DNA from: Manduca sexta
Taxonomy: Eukaryota; Arthropoda; Insecta; Lepidoptera; Sphingidae
DNA length: 64,000 nt
Reading direction: 5' to 3'
Assembly (NCBI RefSeq): GCF_014839805.1
Contig: NC_051139.1
Coordinates: forward strand, 2,790,001 to 2,854,000
This document shows positions 1 through 21,105 of this stretch, piece by piece. Every line of letters begins with the position of its first letter. Position 1 is the stretch's first letter. A model generated the notes under the pieces. It did no database searches. It was not told where the DNA came from and saw nothing but the letters and a program-made list of their open reading frames with translations. The translations under genes and the position numbers were made by a program.

Positions 1-8970
<8,970 letters not shown>

Positions 8971-9180
8971 ACCAACACCACCACTCCTGCCTACACCCTT
9001 GGAACTATTGGCAAACCTTGAATTATTAGAATAATAATATTAATCTACATTTCATTACTATAATATTGATATTTGGACAAAAAAAAGAATGACGATGTCC
9101 TATAATTAATTTAGTATGAAAATATGCGCTCGTTTTGTACTTTTTATATTTTTTATCAATGTGTTTTTGTTCCAAATAAA
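8971..9180 (+). other. Unc-89 3' untranslated region (approximate)
   Basis: AT-rich sequence follows the TGA. A canonical AATAAA at 9175-9180 is the best polyadenylation signal close to the stop; further AT-rich candidates lie to about 9395. The true cleavage site cannot be fixed from sequence alone. Confidence 0.5.
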
Positions 9181-9703
9181 TCCCTGCAATAGTTCCAAGG
9201 GTACTACCATACCATCGACATTCATATATCATGTACATTTCAACCACAATCGAAAAGTCTAGTCACAAAATAAGTTTTTGTTACGAAAAAAATTGTTATT
9301 GTTAAGCTATTTATTATATACAATTCTTTTTTATTGTTTATTTATTTATACTAATTGGTATATAACACGATGCTCCAGTATTAATTGATATTAATAAAGG
9401 GCGAAAGATCTTATGATACAAACAGCTTTTTATTCTATGACACAACCCTAAAACGGAACATAATAAGTAAAAAAAGTACATACTATAAATACAGTTTTTT
9501 ATTTTGCTGGTTTAAATTTTGTAGAAAAAACAATGTTTACCAAAAGACAAAGTTGCCTTGTAAAATGAAACAGTAAGTGTAACCATTAAGTATTCCATAA
9601 ATAAGTTGGCTAAAGCGTTTAAAATTATCAGAGTATAAAGCAAATTATAAATTTTGATATGAAATTAAAAAATGCCAACAAGTTGTCCTGACAAGTATAA
9701 GTA

Positions 9704-9870
9704 ATTTCTCCCACGAAGAAGCGTCCAACTTTTAAGCGGGGGTGCTGCGGGGCAAGGGGACTGATCCAAGAACTTTCCCCGATGATATCCATTGTAGTGT
9801 GCACTCACGCTGCTCACGCACACTGTGAGCTATTGGGGAAAGTAGTGGGGCGCGTCTTCGTGGGTGAAAT
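9704..9870. repeat. Fold-back element with about 20-bp inverted ends
   Basis: The left end (9704-9723, core CCCACGAAG) is the near-complement of the right end (9851-9870, core CTTCGTGGG). Nested complementary GC-rich stretches inside (AACTTTCCCC near 9771 and GGGGAAAGT near 9834) extend the stem. The interior is much richer in GC than its surroundings. It is probably a non-autonomous DNA element; no target-site duplication was identified. Confidence 0.55.
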
Positions 9871-10878
9871 GATCCTTAATAGGTCCTTGATCATGAATGT
9901 GTTACAAATATATACAAATTAAATTTAACATACTTTGAAACAGATTCTTTAGTACCCAAATAACTGAAGAGCATTTAATTAATTACTATACGAGTTAAAA
10001 TATTTCATTAAGAATAAATAACTATTTGAGCCGTGATAATTTAGTAATGTAACAATGATATGAAATAGCAGTTCAAACACATTAATTTACTTTCACTGTT
10101 GGCAACATGGATGTTTTTTTCAAATTCCTTATGTTGGACGCAAATAAAATAATGCAGTCAATGTAGTTTATGTAATAAAAAATTCTTTAATTTAACATTG
10201 TTTCATCTACTAATTATATACCAGGCTAAATACATTTATATCATAATAACCTCATATAGTTGGCAATGAAAGTCCAGATTAAAGTTACATGTAAATACAT
10301 ATTATATAATATAATTAAGTATTGTCTACTTAGACTATTTTGGAATAATAGCTCATTACACTTGACATAATATTTATAAAAATTACACAATTATTCAATC
10401 ATAGCTCGTATACTTCAAAAATTTATTACATGTTAAAAAAAAGTAAACCATGCAGAAAGTTTGATACTTATAAATTGCATGAATTGTATAATATTATTAT
10501 GTATTTTTTATTCACACTTATTATCCAATAGCTTTTATTAACTTGCCTTATGAAACTCATAGCGAGGCAAACACTTTGGAAGCAATAAATATAAAAACTT
10601 ATGTACATATTTTTATTTGAATAACATAAATTAAAAAGCTCACACATAATGTCATACATATTATATGACTTAACTTTGAAGATTTCCTACAGATACAGGC
10701 AGCTATTCAATTACTATAAAACTACGCGTTTCATAGAAGTAGACAATTGTCGAAGAATCAATCAAATAAAATAATCATAAGAAATAGTCTTTCGAGAAAT
10801 AATAATTCCCAGCAGAAAAATAGGACACAGGAGGAACTAGATTGTCGAGCATAAAATTGAACACACTTGATACAGACA

Positions 10879-11071
10879 CAGGCATAAGTCATGAGCACAC
10901 TCGTGATTGGCCAGTTAGACGCGCATTGCGTAGTTTTTTCACGCGATTGGTTCCTTAGCTAATGCTCGTATTCTATTGGCTTACGCGTACCACGCGGCAT
11001 CTATTCACTTTCGTCAAATTTTTACATAAACCTGCTCGTCGCCATTACTGTTCGTGTGTGCTCATGCCTTG
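10879..11071. repeat. About 190-bp element with inverted ends and three ATTGG boxes
   Basis: The left end (10879-10900) and right end (11056-11071) share ATGAGCACAC / GTGTGCTCAT in inverted orientation. Inside are ATTGG (inverted CCAAT) boxes at 10906, 10946 and 10975, with several CG-rich words such as CACGCG and ACGCG. It could be a MITE or a CCAAT-type promoter fragment; no gene starts next to it. Confidence 0.5.
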
Positions 11072-11746
11072 TGCCGCTTACTGAACGACACATTAATATT
11101 TAATAGACAATAAAAACACAATTTAAAAGATGTCTTGCTATAAGATTGAAGCATATGCTCAGCTGACTTAGATTATTGCTACTGATGAAATGCCTAGATA
11201 AATACGTAGCCAATGTTGCTTTGTCTAGACTTCCACAAGACAATACACGATTTTTTCTATGATAAAACAATTTATATATTAAGTAACATAGGTACGTTAC
11301 TAAAAAAGAAAAAAGGAGCATAGAGTACTATTAGAGTAAACTTATGTACAAGTAAAATTAGTGGCAAATATGACATTGTATTTTCACTGAGATTGTGCTA
11401 TATTTCATACACATATGTCCTGTTAACAGTTAAATACTACTTACAATAACACTAAATTTGAGAAAGAATAATATGATATGTAACATACATGTTAGAAGCC
11501 TTAGCTCTAAAAGCGAAGAATACATGTACAATTTGAGTATAATCCCATGTCACAGACTGTACAGCACTGCTAATCACCAGGCAGGGGGAAGGCAGGGGAG
11601 GTGGGCGACGTCCAATCAGCTCCCCTAGGATGAGTCCCCTAATGTGTGAACTATAAAATTATATAAAAGTTTACAATAAGGCAAGAAGTAAAGAAGAAAA
11701 ACAAACATAGAAATGGCCTTATTGTTCTTTACGCTTATAAAACATT

Positions 11747-11813
11747 ATTAACCTAGTTTAAATTCTAACATAGAAAAAAGTGTTTTCTATGTTAGAATTT
11801 ATATGAGGTTAAT
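11747..11813. repeat. Near-perfect hairpin
   Basis: An inverted repeat of about 31 bp per arm (ATTAACC...CATAGAAAA / TTTTCTATG...GGTTAAT) separated by about 5 bases. The inner 20 bases are perfectly complementary, with a few mismatches further out. Hairpin length is in the range of a miRNA precursor but the outer stem is AT-rich; more likely a small fold-back element. Confidence 0.7.
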
Positions 11814-11869
11814 GATAATTAAAATCCGGTAAGAATTTTGGTAGTAGAGGTAAAGTTCAACAAATGAGA

Positions 11870-11970
11870 AAACAGGCGCAATACGCGCACGTGACGTCAT
11901 CAGGAATTACGATGCATGAGAAAGAATGAGATAGAACGACATTTTTATACGCGCCCACTCGTGCACATTG
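11870..11970. repeat. Short GC-richer element with a CRE-like TGACGTCA
   Basis: It contains the palindrome TGACGTCA near 11892 and the stretch GAGAAAGAATGAGATAG. Related wording in reverse orientation occurs at 50265-50345, which suggests a dispersed repeat rather than a unique regulatory site. Confidence 0.4.
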
Positions 11971-13477
11971 CAATATTTGAAATATGAATGCCTATCTCAT
12001 TTCTAACCAAATTATAATGGAGTTTTAACAAACTAGCTTCTTTTTCATACAATTTATTGTTACAAATAGAGTAATGTACAAAATCAAATATAGGAAAATA
12101 CCCTATTGCTATTTATACACCAAAATAAATATAGTATAATAGTTATGAAATATATTATAAGTACTTATTCTGGACTTTCTAAATATTATTTTGGAGTATT
12201 AATTTTTTTAACTACCTCTTGTTCAGATCATTCAGTATGTAAAGCCTACATTTAAAATATATTATTATTGCTATATGTTTATGGTACATAGGTAATTACA
12301 GTGTGGCCCCAGGTTAGAGTCAACTTGATCTCCATAATTCTATTAAGAAGAAAATTGATTGTAATATTCTGGCATTTTTGTAATACCTATAGAAGTAAAA
12401 TCTTGGGCATGTACAGATATTATTTCTGAGTTTATCAATTAATAGAGGTTTAATCAAAACTATGCAATGAATTTATTTTTTGCATTTGCAGACAGATAGC
12501 TAAATAAATATATCGTGGATTAGTGACATGCAAAATGCGCAAATTATATTATGCTAGCAAATACTATACAACAAAATTTGGCACATTTCGCAAGCTCCAG
12601 TAGCACATGTAGCACATATACATTTTATGCTTATTGAGACAATACCTAAGATTAAGCAACCCACATTGATTTCGAGACTGAATTTTCTGAAGAGCACCAA
12701 CATCAGGAAGATTAAAGATAATTTAGCTACAAAAACATTCCACAGATTTTCATTTGGTACAAAGATACATACTTCATCCTAGATTAAAACAGAATAAAAA
12801 TAAGGGGAATATTGTAATAATTATTATACTCTTACCAATTGTTAATTGTAACTTTACCAGACCACTAAATCCTTGATATTGCAAATTATGAAAATAAAGG
12901 GATATTAAAAAAAAAAACTAATTGTGTAGCTACCAATACACTAGCAGTGACAGTGGATTATAAACAAACTGCAAATGTCAACCTTACAAATCCAAACAAA
13001 AAATATTTTAAAGAAAACCCATTAACAAATTGCAGCAGTGGCGAAGGGTCCATATTACCTAATTCCTGCTGGCTTCCCATTACATAGAATTTATGTAGAA
13101 TCTAATTATCATGAGAACATCTGCAGATCAGATTTATGCATAGTAGTACCTACTTACTACCTATATGTTTTGTCGATTTCCCTTTTGGAAAATTTTACCT
13201 TTCGCCACTGAATTGTAGTACCTTTTTAATAACATTTGAGACAGAAGTAATAACAGTTATACATACAATTTTACTTATTTTTAAGCAGTAAAAAACCAAG
13301 ATGACACCCGAGAGCCTCCACTCAAACCTTATGCAAATAATTGCATTATAAATATTCCTAACTATGACTGGTATAAATCATGCTTGTACTGAATGATCTG
13401 ACCATATTCATTTTCACAGTGACAGCATTTTCACATAATGAGACTAACTTGGCTTAGCGGCGCCGTTTGGCCGGTTT

Positions 13478-14787
13478 TCATCTTTTCCCTTGAGCTATAT
13501 ACTCTTGAACCTTAGACTGGAACTCTGATTTGTTCTTATTGTACATTTCTGATGCTTCTATGTTGAGCGGGTCTTCAAAGTTTAAGAGATCCTGAAGAGA
13601 AAAGAAATAATATTTCACTGTGTTATATCAATTTTGGTGGTATTTAAAGTCTAATTTTGGTCTGCTGTTGAAAGGAATGGTTGATACATAAAAAAATTGA
13701 CAACACAATTGATTGGTGGATATGATAAATATTGTATTTGATGAATAAGAAAAAGATAGAACTAACATGTTTCATAGTTTAATGTATGTAATAACACTTA
13801 CAGTAAATAGTGAGTTTAGTCCCCAAACAACATCTTTCAGTCTTCGTGTAGGCGCCCAGCCGTGCTCGTCAATAGAAGTCTGACGTAACAAGGACAGGCA
13901 AATGTCACCCTCTACACTTATGTTGGGATGCCACAGCTTAGTTAGACATTTTACCCGAGGAGGCTGCAATATTGAAAACAAAATGAAAATTTTAACATCT
14001 TATATATTAAATATGTGCAATTATTTCATTTCAGATATTGAAAAAATTTACATGTATTTACATTTATAATATCTATTGAGTTTTTAATTATGAACTTAAC
14101 CATATTTGTTGTAATGTAACAGAAATAACAATATTTTTTATTCACTGCTTAAATTATTCAAACCAACATATTCTTTTAAAGATGGGATTTATATAAACTA
14201 ACAAGGACACAATAATTTGTATTATAGTTTTACATACTATATTATGCATTTAAAATGCCTAAAATATATGGAAGACTGATTTTGATTTGTATGTGCCTTA
14301 GCATTAGACATATATTACAAAAGCAATATGTTATGAGTCTAATATATATTTAGGGGTAAATATATTCTAGAATATTTACCTCAGCTGAATAAATAAAACC
14401 TTAGTACTATTTTAGTTCCACTTAAATGGTCACTTTGAATATTCAAATGTTATAAAAGGAATGTAAAAAATAAGATCACTTAATTAACATATAACAGGAA
14501 GAAACAAAACTCACAGCCATATTATAGTCCTCCGTTACGAAAACACTAAATTTGAACTTGCCACCTTGCCAGTAGCCTTCGTCGGGCGCAACAGTCAACA
14601 CAAAATCGCACAACACATTTGGGTCTTCAAAGTTCACACTACACGTAGCCGGAAGATTCTCGTTCATCTCCTGAACTTCCTTGACCAGCAATTTGTCTCT
14701 CACGGATATACGCCGAGAAGGTTCATTGGTAATGCCGTTACTAGGCTCAGTATGCTCTTTTTTCAATTTTCTATTAAGCGTAATCAT
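13478..14787 (-). CDS. UBE2F: NEDD8-conjugating E2 enzyme, UBE2F type
   Basis: E2 enzyme that accepts NEDD8 from the NAE E1 and passes it to cullins, UBE2F acting mainly with RBX2/CUL5. Exons on the minus strand: 14787-14515, 13963-13802, 13591-13478 (stop TGA at 13480-13478); all introns GT-AG and phase 0; 182 residues, close to the 185 of vertebrate UBE2F. The N-terminus (MITLNRKL) is the hydrophobic NAE-docking tail, and [14 protein letters not shown] is a strong UBE2F mark. The UBC core shows the HPN motif (residues 103-105) and the active-site Cys at residue 113 ([10 protein letters not shown]), followed by [19 protein letters not shown]. The C-terminal exon gives [16 protein letters not shown]2M is the alternative but is less like this sequence. 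No breaks seen. Confidence 0.95.
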
Positions 14788-15601
14788 TTTAATTTACTCA
14801 AAATATATAATTAAAGACGACTATAACATAGCAATAAAATAATAGTGACTATTTTCGAAACTATTTCAATAACAACCCTAAACACACCGTTTGCGAATTT
14901 TGGTCAGTCAAATTGTCAAAATGACTGCTGGAATAAGAAGTTGCCATTTTTTTTTCTTATTTTCAAATGGTAATATTTGACTCCAACTAAAACCCAATAT
15001 ATAATATGTAGCCATTTCTTTGATAAAGTATTATGTTATTACATTTTATTCATAATTTAGATGTTATTGCAAAGAAATAAATTATTATGCGATAAATGTA
15101 ATTTTGTAAGTTGCAACATTGGAGTGTCTGTCATAGTTTAAATCGGCTCATGACAGTTTATCTGAGTCATATTTTAGGGACGTGAAAATATATATATATA
15201 TATATATATCGATAGAATAAATTTAAAAGAATACATTTTAAAGTTGTTCTATTTTTTTAATTATTTGATAATATTACATCATAAATCCTACAGTGGTTAA
15301 AATTCTCCAATAAAGGAGATAGATTTAAATCTTTATACGTTAGAAGTGACTAAGGACATGGATTTAAATATTTATCCTTTAAAAAGCGACTCAAAAATGT
15401 AATTTTATAAACTAAGCTCTAAACATGAATATGCAATACCTATATAGAGGTAATTTTTTTCAAAGCGCGAGTTTTACTCATGGATATGCTATTTATGCGT
15501 TATATTTATCACAAGTGAAAAACACAATTTACACGGAAATTATAACTAATTAAAATCTTTTTTATTCCACCAAAATTAACAATGTATGAATATGTATAAA
15601 A
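14788..15601. other. Upstream region of UBE2F gene
   Basis: AT-rich, non-coding. A (TA)n run at about 15189-15209 ends in TATCGATA (15207-15214), the DRE-type motif, about 420 bp upstream of the UBE2F ATG. That the motif is a working promoter element is only a guess, because it emerges directly from the TA repeat. No gene is visible. Confidence 0.4.
15189..15209. repeat. (TA)n microsatellite
   Basis: About ten uninterrupted TA units. Confidence 0.85.
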
Positions 15602-15615
15602 TCGTTTTACAATCA
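15602..15615 (+). repeat. Target-site duplication, left copy
   Basis: TCGTTTTACAATCA, identical to 21092-21105 on the other side of the retrotransposon. A 14-bp direct repeat exactly bracketing a non-LTR element is the expected result of target-primed reverse transcription. Confidence 0.85.
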
Positions 15616-16051
15616 ATTCAATTCAATTTTTAAATTGTGGCTCCATCGTTGGCAGACGATGATTTTGCCAATGTCAAAGTTGAAAGTAGGAAAAGTTACG
15701 GTAAATTTTTATGGGTCTAATATTATCTATGACTGTTGAGCGGTAAATAAAGCAATGGCAATACAAAATAATCAAAAAACACATTATACATAAATTCAGA
15801 ATAAGAATATTATGAATGTATAAAAATATTAAATTCGAAATATAAGAAAATACATACAGTACAAAACAGAGATAAAGAAATAAATTAAGGAGAATATAAA
15901 AACAAGTATCAAAAATCATAATCGGATATTATTAATTTTTAAAAATTTATAGAGGACTTTAATAAAAGGGGAATGGACTAAAGTTAAGACAAAGGGAATA
16001 TTAATTGGGCGGGGATGTCTGCAGGAGAAGGTCATAGAGGGGATTAATAGT

Positions 16052-19000
16052 TTAGGACAGAAAAAATATATGTTCCAAGGAACCCTCGTCCAAGCCACAC
16101 TCGCACAAGGAGTGATCTTTCACACGAATTTTGGCTAAAAAAATTGGCGTGCAGACAAAACCGAGACGCAGACGAATGATCACAGATGTGATTAGTTTAT
16201 CAGAAAAATTCTTCCTTCTAAACCAGCATTTTGGAGAAATTGAAGGTTGAATGAAACCGAAATATTTTCCTTTAGTCTGTCTTGATCTTTGCCATATAGT
16301 ATCCCATGTTTTAAACATATTCGGTTTAGCTAGGCAACGAAGATCTCGTGGAAAACAGGCATTGTATGATTCATCACCCCAATGACAGGCCGCCTTGGCA
16401 ATAGAATCCACGGTTACATTACCCGGAATACCAGAGTGACTGGGAATCCATGCCAAAGCCACATTTATTCCTAAAGTATGACATTTGTAAAGAAGTTCTT
16501 TAATTTGAAGGGATAGAAGAAAATTGTTACGGGATCGAAAATACGATTTTGATAAATCCATAAGACAACTTAGGAGTCTGAAAGTATAATTGTTTTGTTT
16601 AAATTGTGGGAGAGTACATATGAAACAGCCTCAAAAGCGCAATGGCTTCCCTGAAAAACTGAACAGAATTGACTAAGACAGATATTAGGTTGAAAAACTA
16701 AGGCTTCATAAGGAATTTCAAAAAGAGGGTTAATTTTAGATTGAACAATAGGAGTACGCATACTAAGGAATTGATTGAAACTGTTAATAATAAGAGGTAA
16801 ATCCTTATGGGACCAATATGAAGAAGTAAGAGTCAGATGTGATAGAGAGCGTAGAAGAGGGAGTAGAGGATGGGATTTATACTGTATAATATTAAAAAAC
16901 CTGTCTGATAGAAATTGACGACGCAAATGAAGAGGAGGTTCCACACACTCCACCTGCATGGCATTAATTGGAGAGCATTTCATAGCCCCGGTAATAATTC
17001 GCAAGCATTTGGCCTGGACTAAATCTAATTTGGCCATGGCAATTTTATTACATGGTTCCAAAATGGGAGAACCATAATCAAAATGACTTCTAACAATGGC
17101 GTTGTACAGAATTCTTTGACTGGAAGGATGAGAACCCCAGCGGACACCAGAGAGGGCACGAAGGACATTAACACCCTTTTCTGATTTTTTTAAAATATAT
17201 TCAATATGATAAAGACCGGATAATTTTGAATCCAGAATAATGCCAAGAAACTTTACTTTTTCCAAAATCATAATGCGATTCTTTTCCACAAACAAATTTA
17301 TAGAAGGTGTAGATCGTTTGCGCGAAAATATGATAGCATTACATTTGGGCACCGATAGGCTCAAGCCATGATCACCCAACCACTCATTTAGGTAATGCAA
17401 AGCGGTATTTAATGGATTAACAGCATCAATCACAGACGGAGCACTGCAATAAAGGGCAATATCATCAGCATATTGTAAAATCTTGCAAAAACTATTTACT
17501 GAGGAGTCCAAATCGCTAGTGTATAAATTGTATAAGATAGGACTTAAAACGGAACCCTGAGGAAGACCTTTCCAAACAAGCCGAGGGGACGAAACGAAAG
17601 TGTGATGACGCACTACAACCGAGCGCTCCATAAGAAGAGTAAATATGAAATTGACTAATCTCGCAGGAAAGCTAAGATGTAGCATCTTCAGCCTAAGTAG
17701 CGGAAGTTGGACATTGTCATAAGCAGACGCCACATCTAAAAATACTCCTATAACACTTTCATTTTTGAAAAGCAATACGAACATCTGTCATCAAAATGCT
17801 TAAGCTGTCTAATGTACCCATCCCTTTCTAAAACCAAATTGAGATTTAGGAAGAATGCCTTTGGATTCTATAATCCACTCGAGTCGATTTTTATAAGATT
17901 TTCCATGATCTTACCTAGAACTGAGGACAAGGCAATTGGTCTATAGGAAGATGAACAGTTAGAGTCTTTTCCAGGTTTTAAAATGGGAAGAATAATTTGA
18001 GATTTCCAGGATTCTGGAATAATACCGCTCATACCAAAAGAATTGATGAGATTAAGGAAATACTCCTTACAGGTTGAAGAAGATTTACAGATGAAAGAAT
18101 AGGGTATCCCATCCACACCCGGGGCAGAGTCCTGGAGATGGTCCAGAGCACAGGAAAGTTCAGAGAAAGAGAACAAACCATCAAATTTATCTAAGGAAGG
18201 ACCGGATGATATATTCATCGAGATAAAACAATTATAATTTGGGACAAATGGAGGAGCCAAGTTATTAAAAAATCATCCAGCCACATGCTAGAATCATTGG
18301 AAGAGATCATGGGAGAATGGTCATCATAAGCCCTGCGAAAAGCTTTGATTTTCTTCCAGACCAGCGAAGCGGGTGAGCGAGGTGATAATGATTCACAAAA
18401 ATTTAACCAACCTAATCTCTTCTTCTTAGCTAGCAGACGGCAAGTACGAGCTACAATTTTCTTCAAATCCAAGAAATTAAACATAGTTGGAGAAGCTGCG
18501 AAAGATTTTTCAGCTTCTTTACGGCAACGAATGCCCTCAGAGCACTCAGCATCCCACCAAGGCGGAGAAGGAATAAAATTACGAGCTGAATTTTTCTGAG
18601 GAATACTGAAATCAGCTGCCTGTAACAGGCAAACGACAAAAGCATCATAAAGAGATAAGGCATTATCAGAGGTAATTTGGGGAAGAGATTGAACTTTACC
18701 ATCTAAAAAAGAAGAAAATGAATCCCAATCAGCTTTAATAAGGCGATATTTTAGAAGCGGGGGAAGAGAAGGAGCAGGAGAATAAGATTTCGAAGCAGTG
18801 ATTAATATCGGAAAATGGTCACTACCATATGAATTAGGAAGAACAGACCAGGACAGAATCGAAACTAAAGAGGGAGAGGCAAAGGAAAGATCGGGTATGC
18901 TTATATTTTGGGAAGGGGCGCCTCTGCGAGTAGCAGAACCATCATTTAAAACACAAAGATTAATATCATCTAAAAGGTCAAGTAAGAAAGATGAAGATGG

Positions 19001-19432
19001 ATCATTACAATGAGACCCCCAAAGACTATGACGGCAATTAAAATCGCCCAACACAATTAATGGACCAGGAGTAGAAGTAAGAATAGAGTTTAGTTCAGAA
19101 AGTAAATGAGCATCAGGGTGTGGAATGTAAATTGAAACATAGGTAATATTTATGGATCTAATGGCCACAATATGAAAACCAGGATTATGCCGGCGAATTG
19201 GGATTTGCGTAAAAGAAATGGATCTACTAACTAGAAGGGCGCAACCCGCCCGGCCATCATCTCTGTCATCACGAAGACAAGAAAACCCCGGAACTCTAAA
19301 TATAGAGCCGGGACTAAGCCATGTCTCCGACAAAGCAAAGATGACAGGAGAAAATTTATTAATTAAATAAAAAATTTCATGTCTTTTCTGTTTGATGCTT
19401 CTACAATTCCATTGAAGAATTTTGAGGTCCAT
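16052..19432 (-). pseudogene. Retrotransposon ORF2 (APE endonuclease, reverse transcriptase, RNase H), broken
   Basis: It starts at 19432 (MDLKILQWNCRS). The endonuclease is readable with catalytic motifs SETWL, GDFNCRH and SDHFPI (19432-18790). Frame breaks near 18240, 17880 and 17790 cut the linker and RT N-terminus. The RT core follows, with FLDVASAYDNV, GLPQGSVLSP and YADD (about 17480). A TAA at about 16569-16567 and a frame change split the RNase H domain, whose second half carries WIPSHSGIPGN and ends with a cysteine/histidine motif (CECG...HIFF, about 16080). The frame disruptions make this a dead copy. Confidence 0.85.
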
Positions 19433-20841
19433 GATTAGATAAAGAATTTAATAGCTGTTCTAATAAAAGTAAGACTTTGGGCGGTACATTATTGTTGAAT
19501 TTTGTTAAAAAATTCACCAAAGAACATGATAAAAACTCAATCAGGTTATCATCCGGAGAGTCAGTGGGAGTTCTTTCAATATGTGGATTTTGAATAGCGC
19601 AACCGTTAGGTTGGGATGATGAAGGGGGGTTCACAATGGAACTATGAGCCACTGCATCAAATGATTTTCCGAAAACACCTTTATTTCTATGGGAGCGAAA
19701 AACAGTTTTGACATGGGAAGAGTTAGCAGGTGACTGATGAATGACAGAAGAAGAAGGAAGGATTTGAGATTTTTGAGTGAAGAGAAACTGGCTATTTTGA
19801 AGTTGAGAGTGGTTTGCTGTGACATCCGCATAAGACAATTTGGATGGGGATATCTGGAAGAAGCCTCACGATAACTGATGTTATCCTGAGACATTACTTG
19901 CTTTATAATTTTTGTCTAGCATGTTCAGGGCATTTCGGGTCAGTAGCCTTATGATTACCACCTCTGCACAACAGGCAAGTTACATTAGTCTCGGGAACAT
20001 CACAGTTATCGCCATGGTGGGGCTGAGAGCACCGAAAGCATCGGGGATTTGATCTGCATTGAGCGCGTACATGGCCAAAACGCAAACAATTCAGACATTG
20101 AATAGTTGGGAGCTGATAACAGGACACAGGAAGCGAAGCGTGATAGCAAAAAACCCTCTCCGGGAGAACTTGCCCTGAGAAAGTCAAAACTACCGTAGAG
20201 GAAGGGGCCCAGGTGACTGTGTTATCTTTTTTAGTTTTAAAGTTCAGTCTCCTAGCTCTGAGAACTTGTCCACAATTAGGTGGAGTTACGATATCTGAGA
20301 CAAATTCTTCCAAAGACCAATCTGTCGGAATGTCTCTAACAACACCCATGCGAGTGACTTGGAAGCGAGGGATAGTAGCATCGAAATTATTTTGGGATAA
20401 TACGGTATTCCCCACAAAATTATTTGCTTCTTCCGCAGAACTAAATTGGACAGATAATTTGTTACGTCCAAGAGACTTAATACCACCATCTATAACACCT
20501 TTAATATCATGTCTATACATGAATTGTGCAAATTTAAGGGCTTTTAACAACACTCCTGAAGAAGGATCCGACATAGATTTTGATATGAAAACCATAAAAG
20601 GTCCTTTGTCAGAGGCAGAATATAAGAGTTTTGAATTGATATCAAAACCAGGGACAGAAAAACGGATTGAATGGATTCCGATGGTGGTCTATTTTTTTAT
20701 TTCACTAATATGAATATGATCAGCCGAACGTTTCAGGACTGACCTATTATTTGTAGTATTTAAATTCGATGTGCAATCCATGAATACAGCTAAGTCAGGG
20801 GGTTTCCCTCCTCCTCCGTCTGGAGGGTCCTCGGAACTCAT
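19401..20841 (-). pseudogene. Retrotransposon ORF1 (gag-like, CCHC zinc knuckles), broken
   Basis: It begins at the ATG at 20841-20839 (MSSEDPPDGGGG). One frame break lies near 20650, before the stretch that carries an RNA-binding fold and three zinc knuckles (CLNCLRFGHVRAQC, CFRCSQPHHGDNC and CLLCRGGNHKATDPKC, 20100-19920). A second break near 19900 shifts to the C-terminal part (19838-19401, opening SYADVTANH). The last 32 bases overlap the start of ORF2, a common arrangement in I-group elements. In autonomous elements the product coats the RNA. Confidence 0.82.
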
Positions 20842-21091
20842 ATCTTTATTATAATGATGGATTGAGAGTAACTTACGCAACGTGGTCAGCGGTTAAAGAT
20901 AGACACCGCCCAACAGTACAGACGATGTTTATTTTTATTTTTTTAGCCAAATAATTAAGAACACGTAACTTTCCTGAGCAAAATTCCTGATGTCCAAGAA
21001 TATTAAGGGTTTTCCAATATTTTTTCCCTATAATTATTTAATATAACAGTCAGAGCTGTCAAAGTCCTAATAAGACCTCAAAACAATAACC

Positions 21092-21105
21092 TCGTTTTAC
21101 AATCA
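21092..21105 (+). repeat. Target-site duplication, right copy
   Basis: Identical to 15602-15615; marks the 5' end of the minus-strand retrotransposon. Confidence 0.85.

Larger units (their letters stand above)
9181..13477. other. Intergenic region, no gene seen
   Basis: AT-rich DNA between obscurin and the UBE2F gene. No ORF with recognisable protein or codon character on either strand. It contains four structured elements listed separately (9704-9870, 10879-11071, 11747-11813, 11870-11970). The part next to 13478 will include the 3' untranslated region of the minus-strand UBE2F gene, whose end is not obvious. Confidence 0.6.
15616..21091 (-). mobile_element. I-group non-LTR retrotransposon, apparently full length, frame-broken
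   Basis: A 5476-bp element on the minus strand, bounded by the 14-bp duplication. It has a 5' UTR of about 250 bp (21091-20842), ORF1 with CCHC zinc knuckles, ORF2 with APE endonuclease, reverse transcriptase and RNase H, and a 3' end of TTGAA-type repeats (read on the minus strand at 15630-15616) instead of poly(A). An RNase H domain after the RT places it in the I group. The reading frames are interrupted by at least five frameshifts or stops, so this copy cannot encode its own machinery. Near-intact domains and an unmodified target-site duplication suggest a moderately recent insertion. It lies antisense to Vps25. Confidence 0.88.

Noticed and set aside
20213..20713. 166-codon plus-strand ORF inside the retrotransposon
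   Set aside because: Antisense shadow of the gag-like ORF1.
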